Shown here: positions 1-6,009 of the stretch, piece after piece
Numbering within the stretch: position 1 is the stretch's first letter
How the letters are laid out: each line of letters begins with the position of its first letter
From: Alcaligenaceae bacterium
GTDB taxonomy: Bacteria > Pseudomonadota > Gammaproteobacteria > Burkholderiales > Burkholderiaceae_B
Assembly: GCA_947380655.1 (NCBI GenBank)
Contig: CANCRX010000116.1
Coordinates: forward strand, 1 to 8,795
Reading direction: 5' to 3'
DNA: 8,795 nt
Notes under the pieces: generated by a model
Databases searched by the model: none
Seen by the model: only the letters and a program-made list of their open reading frames with translations
What the model was told of the DNA's origin: nothing
Made by a program: the position numbers and the translations under genes

Positions 1-518
1 AGTGTTGCGAATGAATCAGGACGGTTCATTAGCGCTTTCTGCTGCTGCTTTTGCGCAGCATGACCTACGCTTAAGACCATCTCAACAATTGCTTTCCCAA
101 AATATTCCTGCTTAGCCTGGGCAGGGTGCATCCAGCGTTCTGGCAGTGACTTGGCAAATGCCTCGAGTCCTAATTCATCGGCTGCTTTCATATCAATAAA
201 ACGCTGCGCAGTACGCGGCGCCGTATCGGCCTCGGCAGAGGTATCGAGCAAGGCTAATCGTTCAACACGATGAGGTGCTCTGCGCATGATTTCGAAGGCG
301 ACGTAACCTCCCATCGAAAGTCCCATCAGAGAAAAAGTCAGCGGTGCGGTCTCCAAGACCTGTGAAGCAAAATCCTCGATCGAATCTCCTTTACGAAACA
401 CGTAAGGCAAACATTCGTATTCTTCAGAAAACTCCTTTATCTGGTTTTCCCAAAGCTTTTCGCTGCACAGGTGACCAGAAAGCATCACAAGTGCAGGACG
501 TTTCGATTTTGCTGTCAT
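1..518 (-). CDS. alpha/beta hydrolase, C-terminus missing (runs off left edge)
   Basis: The frame opens at ATG 518-516 and stays open to base 1, giving 172 residues; family members are usually about 230-280 long, so the C-terminus lies outside the window. The start of the protein (PALVMLSGHLCSEKLW, residues 8-23) matches the first beta strand and oxyanion turn seen in hydrolases with an LPGLLCD..LW motif. The nucleophile elbow G-L-S-M-G is at 66-70, making Ser68 the likely nucleophile, followed by a strand ending LLDTSAEAD (90-98). The catalytic His would be beyond the edge. The start lies 2 nt after the stop of the upstream crotonase gene, with GGAGA inside that gene's last codons, so the two are probably translationally coupled. 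A thioesterase or ester/ring hydrolase acting in the same pathway as the crotonase is plausible, but the substrate cannot be read from the sequence. Confidence 0.88.
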   Translation of the reverse strand, partial: MTAKSKRPALVMLSGHLCSEKLWENQIKEFSEEYECLPYVFRKGDSIEDFASQVLETAPLTFSLMGLSMGGYVAFEIMRRAPHRVERLALLDTSAEADTAPRTAQRFIDMKAADELGLEAFAKSLPERWMHPAQAKQEYFGKAIVEMVLSVGHAAQKQQQKALMNRPDSFAT

Positions 519-520
519 AT

Positions 521-1312
521 TTATTCTCCGGTAAAGCGTGCAGCGCGTTTCTCTTTCCAGGCGAGTGCGCCTTCTTTGATATCTTTAGATTTTTCTGAGA
601 TGGCCACTGCAGCCCTGATCGCTTGATCATCGACAATGCCGCGAGCGATTAAATTCATGTGTTTCTTAATACCAATCACTGCCAAGGGAGCCATCCCAGC
701 TATCTGTTCACTTAATTGATCGAGTCTGATTAAAAGATGTTCGTCTTCAAGTATTTCTGTCAAAAAACCGATTTCAAGCATTTCCTGTGATTCAATTTTT
801 TCGCTTGTTAAAAACAATTTTTTTGCGTTGTTTAAGCCTAAGCGCGAAATGTATCTAACCATGCCGCCCGGATAAAAATGCAAACCTAACTTGGTCGCAG
901 GCATAAACATATTTGCCCCAGGCACGCCCAGGCGGAAATCGCAGGCCAGGCTGAGATCTGTTCCTCCCCCGTAAACGCCCCCCTGAATCGCTGCGATGGT
1001 GATGGGGCGCGCGGTTTCGATCAGATCAACGGTGTCACCAAAATAAGTTGAGGAGGGTGCTGATTCGGCTGCAAGGGATGAAATATCGTAGCCGCTGCAA
1101 AAGTATTTGCCATCAGCGACAAATCGTAAAACAAGTACCTCTTGATTCTGATTCACACTTTTAAGATGTTCTTTAATGACATCAAGATCGGACGGACTCA
1201 AGCGGTTTGCATAGGCCGGATTGCGAAATCTGATGGTGGCGATGCGACCATCAACCTTGAGCTCGGGAGTAGTGGGGATTGCATTATGCTCAATTGTGTT
1301 TGCTTGACTCAT
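521..1312 (-). CDS. crotonase-fold (enoyl-CoA hydratase/isomerase family) protein with non-canonical active site
   Basis: The protein has 263 residues, the normal crotonase length, and probably acts on an acyl-CoA in the cytoplasm. Family signatures are the oxyanion-hole strand YFCSGYDISSL (70-80), the GGVYGGGTDLSLACDFRL core (111-128), LGLHFYPGGMVRYISRLGL (142-160) and a typical C-terminal end, KEGALAWKEKRAARFTGE. In classical hydratases one catalytic Glu sits right after the GGGC motif and the other in a P-E pair before the LG(L/T) turn. Here these places hold Asp119 (GGGTD) and Thr140-Lys141 (MPATKLGL), so simple hydration by two glutamates is doubtful; isomerase, hydrolase or lyase activity is possible. 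The start has a weak AAGG at 1325-1322, 9 nt upstream. The gene is divergent from the Bug/CoA-transferase pair and heads an operon with the hydrolase. Confidence 0.92.
   Translation of the reverse strand: MSQANTIEHNAIPTTPELKVDGRIATIRFRNPAYANRLSPSDLDVIKEHLKSVNQNQEVLVLRFVADGKYFCSGYDISSLAAESAPSSTYFGDTVDLIETARPITIAAIQGGVYGGGTDLSLACDFRLGVPGANMFMPATKLGLHFYPGGMVRYISRLGLNNAKKLFLTSEKIESQEMLEIGFLTEILEDEHLLIRLDQLSEQIAGMAPLAVIGIKKHMNLIARGIVDDQAIRAAVAISEKSKDIKEGALAWKEKRAARFTGE
525..529 (-). promoter_or_regulatory. ribosome binding site of the alpha/beta hydrolase
   Basis: GGAGA on the minus strand, 6 nt before ATG 518. It is embedded in the last codons of the upstream crotonase gene (Gly-Glu-stop). It fixes the hydrolase start and supports coupling of the two genes. 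Confidence 0.7.
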
Positions 1313-1529
1313 CGAGAGGGGCCTTGAAACGAGATAAAAAATAAACAGAATTGCATTATTCTACGTGTATAGGCAAGGCACTGGTGTTGATGCAATACCA
1401 ATTTGTGAAAAATGCCACTTAATCGACATGACTAGATCGATATCAATCGGAGACAAAGAATTGAATATGTTTTTCAAGCAGGGCAAGCGAAGCATTTTTG
1501 CACTGTGCCAGTGGTTGTGTATTGCAATA
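1278..1529. promoter_or_regulatory. divergent control region with four ATTGCA-type elements
   Basis: The gap 1313-1466 separates two divergent operons and must hold promoters for both. An identical 10-mer, ATTGCATTAT, occurs at 1278-1287 (inside the crotonase 5' end) and at 1350-1359. An inverted ATTGCAT lies at 1396-1390, and a perfect 10-bp palindrome TATTGCAATA at 1520-1529 (inside the Bug signal-peptide codons). Such spaced repeats suit operators of a MarR-, TetR- or GntR-type regulator, but none is encoded here. A weak minus-strand promoter may be TTGCAT (1395-1390) and TATACA (1371-1366), 18 bp apart; I found no convincing plus-strand promoter. Confidence 0.35.
1449..1453 (+). promoter_or_regulatory. 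ribosome binding site of the first Bug-type protein
   Basis: GGAGA, part of the 9-mer CGGAGACAA (1448-1456) that also precedes the second Bug-type gene at 4274-4282. Its distance is 7 nt to an in-frame TTG at 1461 and 13 nt to ATG 1467, so TTG could be the real initiator. The choice changes the protein by only two residues. Confidence 0.55.
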
Positions 1530-2453
1530 TCCGCGATAAGCATTACCAACCTCGCCAATGCTGCCTATCCTGATCGTCCTATTCGTATCGTTATCCCGAA
1601 TGCGCCGGGTGGTGGCACGGATGCCTTTGGACGCATTATTGGCCAGAAACTAAGTGAAGCCTGGCATCAGTCTGTCATCGTAGAAAATAAACCCGGTGCA
1701 CAGGGCGGAATCGGTACCGCGTTTGGGGCTAAAGCTGCCCCTGATGGTTACACGCTGACTGTCGCACTAGTCAGCACGATGGCCGTCAATCCTTATGTGT
1801 ATAAAGATATTGGCTATGACCCACTTAAAGATTTCGTTGCTGTCGCTGTTGGAGTCAACCAGCCTTACCTGATGGTGACCTATCCTGAGGCTCCTTACAA
1901 TACGCTCAAAGAGCTTGCAGCCTTTGCAAAAACTAAAGCCAATGGAGCGACTTACTCTTCTACGTCCTCTCAGACTGAACTGATCGGTGTACTGTTTCAA
2001 TCGTTGATACAGGCAAAAATGTTGTATGTGCCGTATAAAAATGCGAGCACGGCCGTGGTTGAACTGGCGCGCGGTGATATTGATGTGATGGTTGCCAGTT
2101 TACCTTCGGCCATCCCGCTGATTAATGCCGGGAAACTGAAAGCGTTAGCGGTGACCGGTGACAAACGTGCACAAGCGTTGCCACAGGTCCCAAGTGCTTC
2201 CGAGTCTGGTTATCCTGCATTTGATGCGGGTGGCTGGTACGGCATCATTGCCCCAACGGGTACGCCCCAAGAAATTGTCGCCAAACTCAACCAGCAAATT
2301 AATTTGATTCTCGACATGCCTGATGTACAGCAATCATTAATTGCGGCTGGTTTTGAAGTGGTGAAGGGAACGCCTGAATATTTTTCGGCCATGATTAAAA
2401 GTGAAAATATGCGCTGGAAAAATGTAGTCGAACGCAACACCTCAGCAAAATGA
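1467..2453 (+). CDS. tripartite tricarboxylate transporter substrate-binding protein (Bug/TctC family)
   Basis: From ATG 1467 the product has 328 residues, typical for Bug proteins. The N-terminus is a Sec signal peptide: a basic stretch (KQGKR), a hydrophobic segment to about residue 27, and an ANA cleavage site at 30-32 just before AYPDRP. The mature protein carries the family hallmarks: YPDRPIRIVIPNAPGGGTD (34-52, first ligand loop), VIVENKPGAQGGIG and APDGYT (91-96, second loop), then the conserved C-terminal ...GWYGIIAPTGTP. Bug proteins bind small organic acids such as carboxylates or amino acids in the periplasm and deliver them to a TctAB-type permease, or act as sensors; no permease lies nearby. 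The frame is open upstream to 1365, but only 1467 (or TTG 1461) leaves a clean signal peptide behind a GGAGA. It is followed after 11 nt by a CoA-transferase gene, which suggests that the ligand or its product becomes a CoA thioester. Confidence 0.95.
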   Translation: MFFKQGKRSIFALCQWLCIAISAISITNLANAAYPDRPIRIVIPNAPGGGTDAFGRIIGQKLSEAWHQSVIVENKPGAQGGIGTAFGAKAAPDGYTLTVALVSTMAVNPYVYKDIGYDPLKDFVAVAVGVNQPYLMVTYPEAPYNTLKELAAFAKTKANGATYSSTSSQTELIGVLFQSLIQAKMLYVPYKNASTAVVELARGDIDVMVASLPSAIPLINAGKLKALAVTGDKRAQALPQVPSASESGYPAFDAGGWYGIIAPTGTPQEIVAKLNQQINLILDMPDVQQSLIAAGFEVVKGTPEYFSAMIKSENMRWKNVVERNTSAK

Positions 2454-2464
2454 AAAACTAAAAC

Positions 2465-3661
2465 ATGAACAAGACAACTCGCAGTGGCCCTCTGGCGCGA
2501 TTTAAAATTCTCGATCTGACGCGTCTGCGCTCAGGCCCAACAGCGGTGCGCCAACTCGGTGATTGGGGTGCAGATGTCATTAAAATTGAAACGCCTGAGG
2601 CGCTCGGTGTCAGTGATGGATGGGGTGATGCCAGACTAGGCCCTGACTTTCAAAATTTACATCGTAATAAGCGTAGTTTGACGCTCAATCTTAAAGACCC
2701 CGAAGGTCTGGCGATTTTTAAAAAACTCGCTGACACTGCGGATGTGATTGTTGAAAATTTCCGGCCCGACGTAAAGTTCCGTTTGGGGATCGATTATGAA
2801 ACGTTGAGTGCAACCAACCCTGGTCTGGTGTATGCGAGTGTGTCGGGTTTTGGTCAGGATGGACCTTACGCCAATCGGCCAGGTTACGACCAGATTGTGC
2901 AGGGCATGGGTGGTCTCATGGCCATCACTGGACTTCCAGGACAAGGACCCGTGCGGGCAGGGATTGCTGTGGCGGATTCCGCAACGGGTTTGTACTGTTC
3001 GATCGGTATTCTCACGGCATTGCTTGAGCGAGATGAATCAGGTCGTGGGCAGTGGGTACAGACTTCTTTACTGGAGTCCATGATCGGGATGCTTGATTTC
3101 CAGGCCGCACGCTGGCTCATTAACAAAGAGATTCCCGAACAAGCCGGTAACGATCATCCAACCTCCATCCCTACAGGAGTCTTTCCCACCTCAGATGGAC
3201 ATATCAATATCGCAGGAGCAGGGGCTCAGCAGATGTGGGAGAGGCTTTGCAACGCGGCAGGTGCGGAACACTTACTCGCACGCGAGGAATACAAAACGGG
3301 CAAACTTCGCTCGGCTAACCGTGTTGCCTTAAATCAGGAACTCTCTGCGATTACCTGTTTAGCAACAACAGAGGAATGGATCAAACGTTTTGAACAAGCA
3401 AGTGTTGCTTGCGGACCGATATATCGTATGGACCAGGTGTTTAATGATCCCCAGACCCAACATCTCGGTATCGCAACGCCTGTGCATCATCCAGAGTTAG
3501 GCGATATTAAAGTCGTTGGTCAGCCTGTTGGTTTGTCACGTACCCCAAGTGAGATCAGAACAGCGACGCCTGCCCGTGGAGCGCAAACGGATGACGTGAT
3601 GCATGAGCTAGGTTTTACTGTTGAACAAATAAAGGATTTAAAAGCGCGCCTGGTGATTTAA
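2465..3661 (+). CDS. family III CoA-transferase (CaiB/BaiF type)
   Basis: The 398-residue length is normal for this family, which moves CoA between acyl-CoA and free carboxylic acids through an aspartyl-anhydride intermediate and forms interlocked dimers. Motifs: ILDLTRLRSGPTAVRQLGDW (15-34) followed by GADVIKIE, NLHRNKRSLTLNLKDPEG (64-81), VIVENFRP (94-101), SGFGQDGPYANRPGYDQ (127-143), and GIAVADSATG (166-175), where Asp171 is the expected catalytic aspartate. GRGQWVQTSLLES (193-205) and PTGVFPTSDGHINIA complete the pattern. No domain is missing. The gene starts 11 nt after the Bug gene and no Shine-Dalgarno sequence is visible, so translation probably relies on coupling. The likely role is to activate the acid captured by the adjacent binding protein; the acid and the CoA donor are unknown. 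Confidence 0.95.
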   Translation: MNKTTRSGPLARFKILDLTRLRSGPTAVRQLGDWGADVIKIETPEALGVSDGWGDARLGPDFQNLHRNKRSLTLNLKDPEGLAIFKKLADTADVIVENFRPDVKFRLGIDYETLSATNPGLVYASVSGFGQDGPYANRPGYDQIVQGMGGLMAITGLPGQGPVRAGIAVADSATGLYCSIGILTALLERDESGRGQWVQTSLLESMIGMLDFQAARWLINKEIPEQAGNDHPTSIPTGVFPTSDGHINIAGAGAQQMWERLCNAAGAEHLLAREEYKTGKLRSANRVALNQELSAITCLATTEEWIKRFEQASVACGPIYRMDQVFNDPQTQHLGIATPVHHPELGDIKVVGQPVGLSRTPSEIRTATPARGAQTDDVMHELGFTVEQIKDLKARLVI

Positions 3662-3677
3662 GTCACGGCAGGACAAG

Positions 3678-3683
3678 TAGAAT
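3678..3683 (+). promoter_or_regulatory. possible -10 box (leaderless start?)
   Basis: TAGAAT matches the sigma70 -10 consensus at 5 of 6 bases and ends 6 nt before ATG 3690, which would place the transcript start at or next to that ATG. No acceptable -35 hexamer is seen 16-18 bp upstream, so the call is weak. Confidence 0.25.
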
Positions 3684-3689
3684 GGCGCT

Positions 3690-4193
3690 ATGACTTCACA
3701 TACTGAATTTGAATCCGAATCAACCGATCAACCAGAGTCCATTATGGAGCCCAAACTGTGGGTCAATAAAGGCTGGACTGCGCGAGTGGTTAAAAACTCT
3801 GATGATGACGGCTGGGCTGTCGAGATGATCAAGGATGGTGAACCTGAGCCAGCACTGATTGGTCCCTGGACCATGGGGCGGGATAAGAAAAATCCCAAGC
3901 CACTCGATGTGAATGCCTTTAATACGCTGGTTAAAACCGCCTCAGAAGTCGTTAGGCGTCATGAGCAACACATGCACGCGCTGCACCACAAAAAAATCAT
4001 GATTACCGTTGGGCACCAGCAGATTCAAATTTCATTGGATATCGTGCCCGATGAAGACGATCCCCATGCATTGCTCAGCGCGCAGGATCTTGATGGTGAG
4101 CAGCTTGCGCAAGTAAAAGTCAGTGCGGCGTTTAGGCTCAATTCCGCCAGCGCATACGCCTGGGCTGAAAACGACTATCGTAAACCTGGTTAA
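3690..4193 (+). CDS. conserved-looking protein of unknown function
   Basis: The product has 167 residues, no signal peptide and no membrane segment, so it is probably cytoplasmic. I do not recognise a named domain, though the text resembles an uncharacterised protein I associate with Burkholderiales genomes. Visible parts: an acidic, probably disordered N-terminus (1-18); a compact segment with LWVNKGWTARVVKN (23-36), DDDGWAVEM and a basic GPWTMGRDKKNPKP (58-71); a helix with several His residues (H91, H94, H96, H99, H100); a beta-rich end with DIVPDEDDPHALL (117-129). Met19 (3744) is an alternative start. Neither start has a good Shine-Dalgarno sequence; a TAGAAT box at 3678-3683 is spaced so that transcription could begin at the first ATG. 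It lies between two Bug modules on the same strand, 28 nt after the CoA-transferase, but nothing ties it to their chemistry. Confidence 0.8.
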   Translation: MTSHTEFESESTDQPESIMEPKLWVNKGWTARVVKNSDDDGWAVEMIKDGEPEPALIGPWTMGRDKKNPKPLDVNAFNTLVKTASEVVRRHEQHMHALHHKKIMITVGHQQIQISLDIVPDEDDPHALLSAQDLDGEQLAQVKVSAAFRLNSASAYAWAENDYRKPG

Positions 4194-4206
4194 CACTTCA
4201 TATATG

Positions 4207-4235
4207 TTGACCAAAGTGCCTACCCACGGCATGAT
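4207..4235 (+). promoter_or_regulatory. putative sigma70 promoter of the second Bug operon
   Basis: TTGACC at 4207-4212 (5 of 6 to TTGACA) and CATGAT at 4230-4235 (4 of 6 to TATAAT) are 17 bp apart, the optimal spacing. They lie in the 92-nt gap after the unknown gene and about 50 nt before ATG 4286, leaving room for a short leader that contains a small inverted repeat (CTTGC 4252-4256, GCAAG 4263-4267). Confidence 0.35.
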
Positions 4236-4274
4236 GGTCTCTCCTAATAGACTTGCCTTATAGCAAGCGTCCCC

Positions 4275-4279
4275 GGAGA
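4275..4279 (+). promoter_or_regulatory. ribosome binding site of the second Bug-type protein
   Basis: GGAGA lies 6 nt before ATG 4286 and selects this start over the upstream in-frame ATG at 4253, which would add 11 basic residues in front of the signal peptide. Confidence 0.7.
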
Positions 4280-4285
4280 CAACAC

Positions 4286-5284
4286 ATGTTCAGTATTTCC
4301 AGCTTACGTAATGTTCGAGTTGTTCTTTCAGCCTTAGTGTTGGGTATGAGCCTGATGAACAGCGCCTTTTCCCAGTTAAGCGCTGATAACTGGCCAACCA
4401 AACCAATCAAACTGATTGTCCCGCTCGCAGCAGGCGGCGCGAGCGATGTGGTCGCACGAATATTTGCTGCGAAACTGGGGGAGCGTCTGGGTCAACAGGT
4501 GATCGTTGAAAATCGCCCCGGTGCAGAAGGTCTGATCGGTGTCGATGCCGCGGTTAAATCGGCCCCAGATGGTTATACCTTGGTACTTGGATCGAGTACG
4601 ACGCTCGCTGCTAATTATCATTTACGCAAGTCTTTGCCTTTTCATCCCGTTGAAGACCTTGAACCTGTATCGATGGCATTTCAAGGGTTTTTTAATATCC
4701 TTGTGATTAATCCGAACGTGCCCGCAATGAATCTAAAAGAATTTATTGCTTTGGCTAAATCACAGCCTGGCAAGATCGACTATGGCACAGCGACCAGTGG
4801 CTCTAAAATTTGCGTGGAGATGTTCAAGTCTATGGCTGGCATAGACTTACAAATGATTAACTACAAAAGCTCGCCCCAGGCACTGAATGATCTGATGGGT
4901 GGACAGCTACAGCTTGTTTGCGAGCCCGTTGCGACGGCGATGCCAAACATCATGGCGGGAAGATTACGTTCATTAGGGGTAACGAGTCTGACGCGTCATC
5001 CCGCAGCAAAAGACTTACCGACTGCGGCCGAAGAGGGATTGCCAGGCTTTGAGTATTCCGCGTGGGTGGCTGTGTTTGCTCCGGCTAAAACGCCTGCACC
5101 CATTATCCAGAAACTTTCTAAAGAAATTGAAATCGTTTTAAAAGATCCCGAGACGGTTAAAAAAGTACAGGCTGCAGGTGTTGAGCCCATGATTGGCAAT
5201 GCTGCTGACTTGGCAAAGTTATTAAATAATGAAATCGCACGGGCTGGCGATATCGTTAAAGCAGCAAAAATTAAACCTGAATAA
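4286..5284 (+). CDS. tripartite tricarboxylate transporter substrate-binding protein (Bug/TctC family), second copy
   Basis: The product has 332 residues from ATG 4286. A signal peptide is clear: RNVR, then a hydrophobic stretch (12-28) and a likely AFS cleavage site at 27-29. The mature part begins WPTKPIKLIVPLAAGGASDVV (36-56, first ligand loop), continues VIVENRPGAEGLIG, and has APDGYT at 93-98 (second loop), all standard for the family. Its central region differs clearly from the first Bug protein: it has Cys residues in SGSKICVEMF and LQLVCEPVA where the other copy has none. The ligand is therefore probably different. It is an extracytoplasmic receptor for a small carboxylate-like compound, with no TctA/TctB genes nearby. 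A racemase-superfamily gene follows after a gap of about 40 nt on the same strand and is probably co-transcribed. Confidence 0.95.
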   Translation: MFSISSLRNVRVVLSALVLGMSLMNSAFSQLSADNWPTKPIKLIVPLAAGGASDVVARIFAAKLGERLGQQVIVENRPGAEGLIGVDAAVKSAPDGYTLVLGSSTTLAANYHLRKSLPFHPVEDLEPVSMAFQGFFNILVINPNVPAMNLKEFIALAKSQPGKIDYGTATSGSKICVEMFKSMAGIDLQMINYKSSPQALNDLMGGQLQLVCEPVATAMPNIMAGRLRSLGVTSLTRHPAAKDLPTAAEEGLPGFEYSAWVAVFAPAKTPAPIIQKLSKEIEIVLKDPETVKKVQAAGVEPMIGNAADLAKLLNNEIARAGDIVKAAKIKPE

Positions 5285-5328
5285 ATTTTTATCCAATCGT
5301 TGAACAATACAAATTAGTGTTTAAAAAA

Positions 5329-6000
5329 ATGAAATCCAAAGAAAAAATCTATCTGATTCATGCGGTCGATGTATCGATCAAACCTTCTAAAACAAGTTTT
5401 TCAAAACTCTGGCCTGATGCACGCATCATTAATGTGCTGGAGGAGTCCCTTGCCTCTGATTTGAATGATGACGGAGGAATGACCGATTCCATGAAGGCGC
5501 GTTTTAAAACGATCGGTCAGTATTGTGCAGATGCCGGTGCGACAGCGATATTGTTTAGTTGCTCAGCTTTTGGCTCAGCGATTGAGCAGGTTAAAACGGA
5601 ACATACTTTTCCGATTCTGACGCCCAATGAAGCGCTGTTTGAAGAAGTCTTGGAGCTCGGTGGAAAAATTGCGCTGCTGACAACCTTTGAGCCTTCGGTT
5701 GCCGCATTGAGGAGCGAGTTAGCGGAAATGTCCAAGACAAAAGGAAAATCTGTTGAAGTCGACTCGGTCATGGTGCCTGGCGCGCTAGATGCGTTGCGAG
5801 CGGGTAATGAGCAAGAGCATAATCGGCTGATTGCTCAGGTCGCCGCTGAGGTCGCCTCACAAAATAAAGGCTACTCAGCGATTGTTTTCGGTCAGTTTTC
5901 GATGTCTCCTGCTGCAGCCGAGGCGCAGAAACTGATCTCAATCCCTGTTTTGACTACGCCGGATTGTGCGGTCCGTAAACTCAAAAATTTATTAAGTTAA
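5329..6000 (+). CDS. Asp/Glu/hydantoin racemase superfamily protein (AroM/maleate-isomerase/arylmalonate-decarboxylase-like)
   Basis: The product has 223 residues from ATG 5329, near the usual 220-250. Recognisable parts are IYLIHAVDVSI (7-17), the first half-site ILFSCSAFGSAIE (74-86) with Cys78, FPILTPNEALFEE (94-106), KIALLTTFEPSV (113-124), VPGALDALRAG (149-159) and the end segment IPVLTTPDCAVRKL (205-218). Two-base racemases and maleate isomerase use one Cys in each half, the second in a GC(T) motif near the C-terminus. Here that place reads FGQFSMSPAA (187-196), with no Cys; Cys213 lies further on and is probably not equivalent. A single-Cys lyase, decarboxylase or isomerase is more likely than a racemase. 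GTG 5317 would add four residues; neither start has a Shine-Dalgarno sequence. The gene follows the second Bug gene and is convergent with the SDR gene, 9 nt between stop codons. Confidence 0.88.
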   Translation: MKSKEKIYLIHAVDVSIKPSKTSFSKLWPDARIINVLEESLASDLNDDGGMTDSMKARFKTIGQYCADAGATAILFSCSAFGSAIEQVKTEHTFPILTPNEALFEEVLELGGKIALLTTFEPSVAALRSELAEMSKTKGKSVEVDSVMVPGALDALRAGNEQEHNRLIAQVAAEVASQNKGYSAIVFGQFSMSPAAAEAQKLISIPVLTTPDCAVRKLKNLLS

Positions 6001-6009
6001 AAACTAGGC

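Noticed and set aside
344..636. Short frames on both strands at the hydrolase/crotonase junction
   Set aside because: They are shadows of the left-edge hydrolase, which itself has no stop codon in the window and is therefore easy to miss.
1365..1466. Upstream extension of the first Bug gene to ATG 1365
   Set aside because: It would put 34 residues in front of an intact signal peptide; the GGAGA at 1449 supports 1467 (or TTG 1461).
2657..2944. Minus-strand 95-codon frame inside the CoA-transferase gene
   Set aside because: It lies fully inside a well-supported gene on the other strand, with no ribosome binding site and no recognisable product.
4199..4206. CATATATG palindrome after the unknown gene
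   Set aside because: Eight bases with an AT core are expected by chance, and it has no matching copies nearby.
4252..4267. CTTGC/GCAAG inverted repeat in the second Bug leader as a riboswitch or terminator
   Set aside because: The stem has only 5 bp, with no U-run and no further structure; it is mentioned only as part of the leader.
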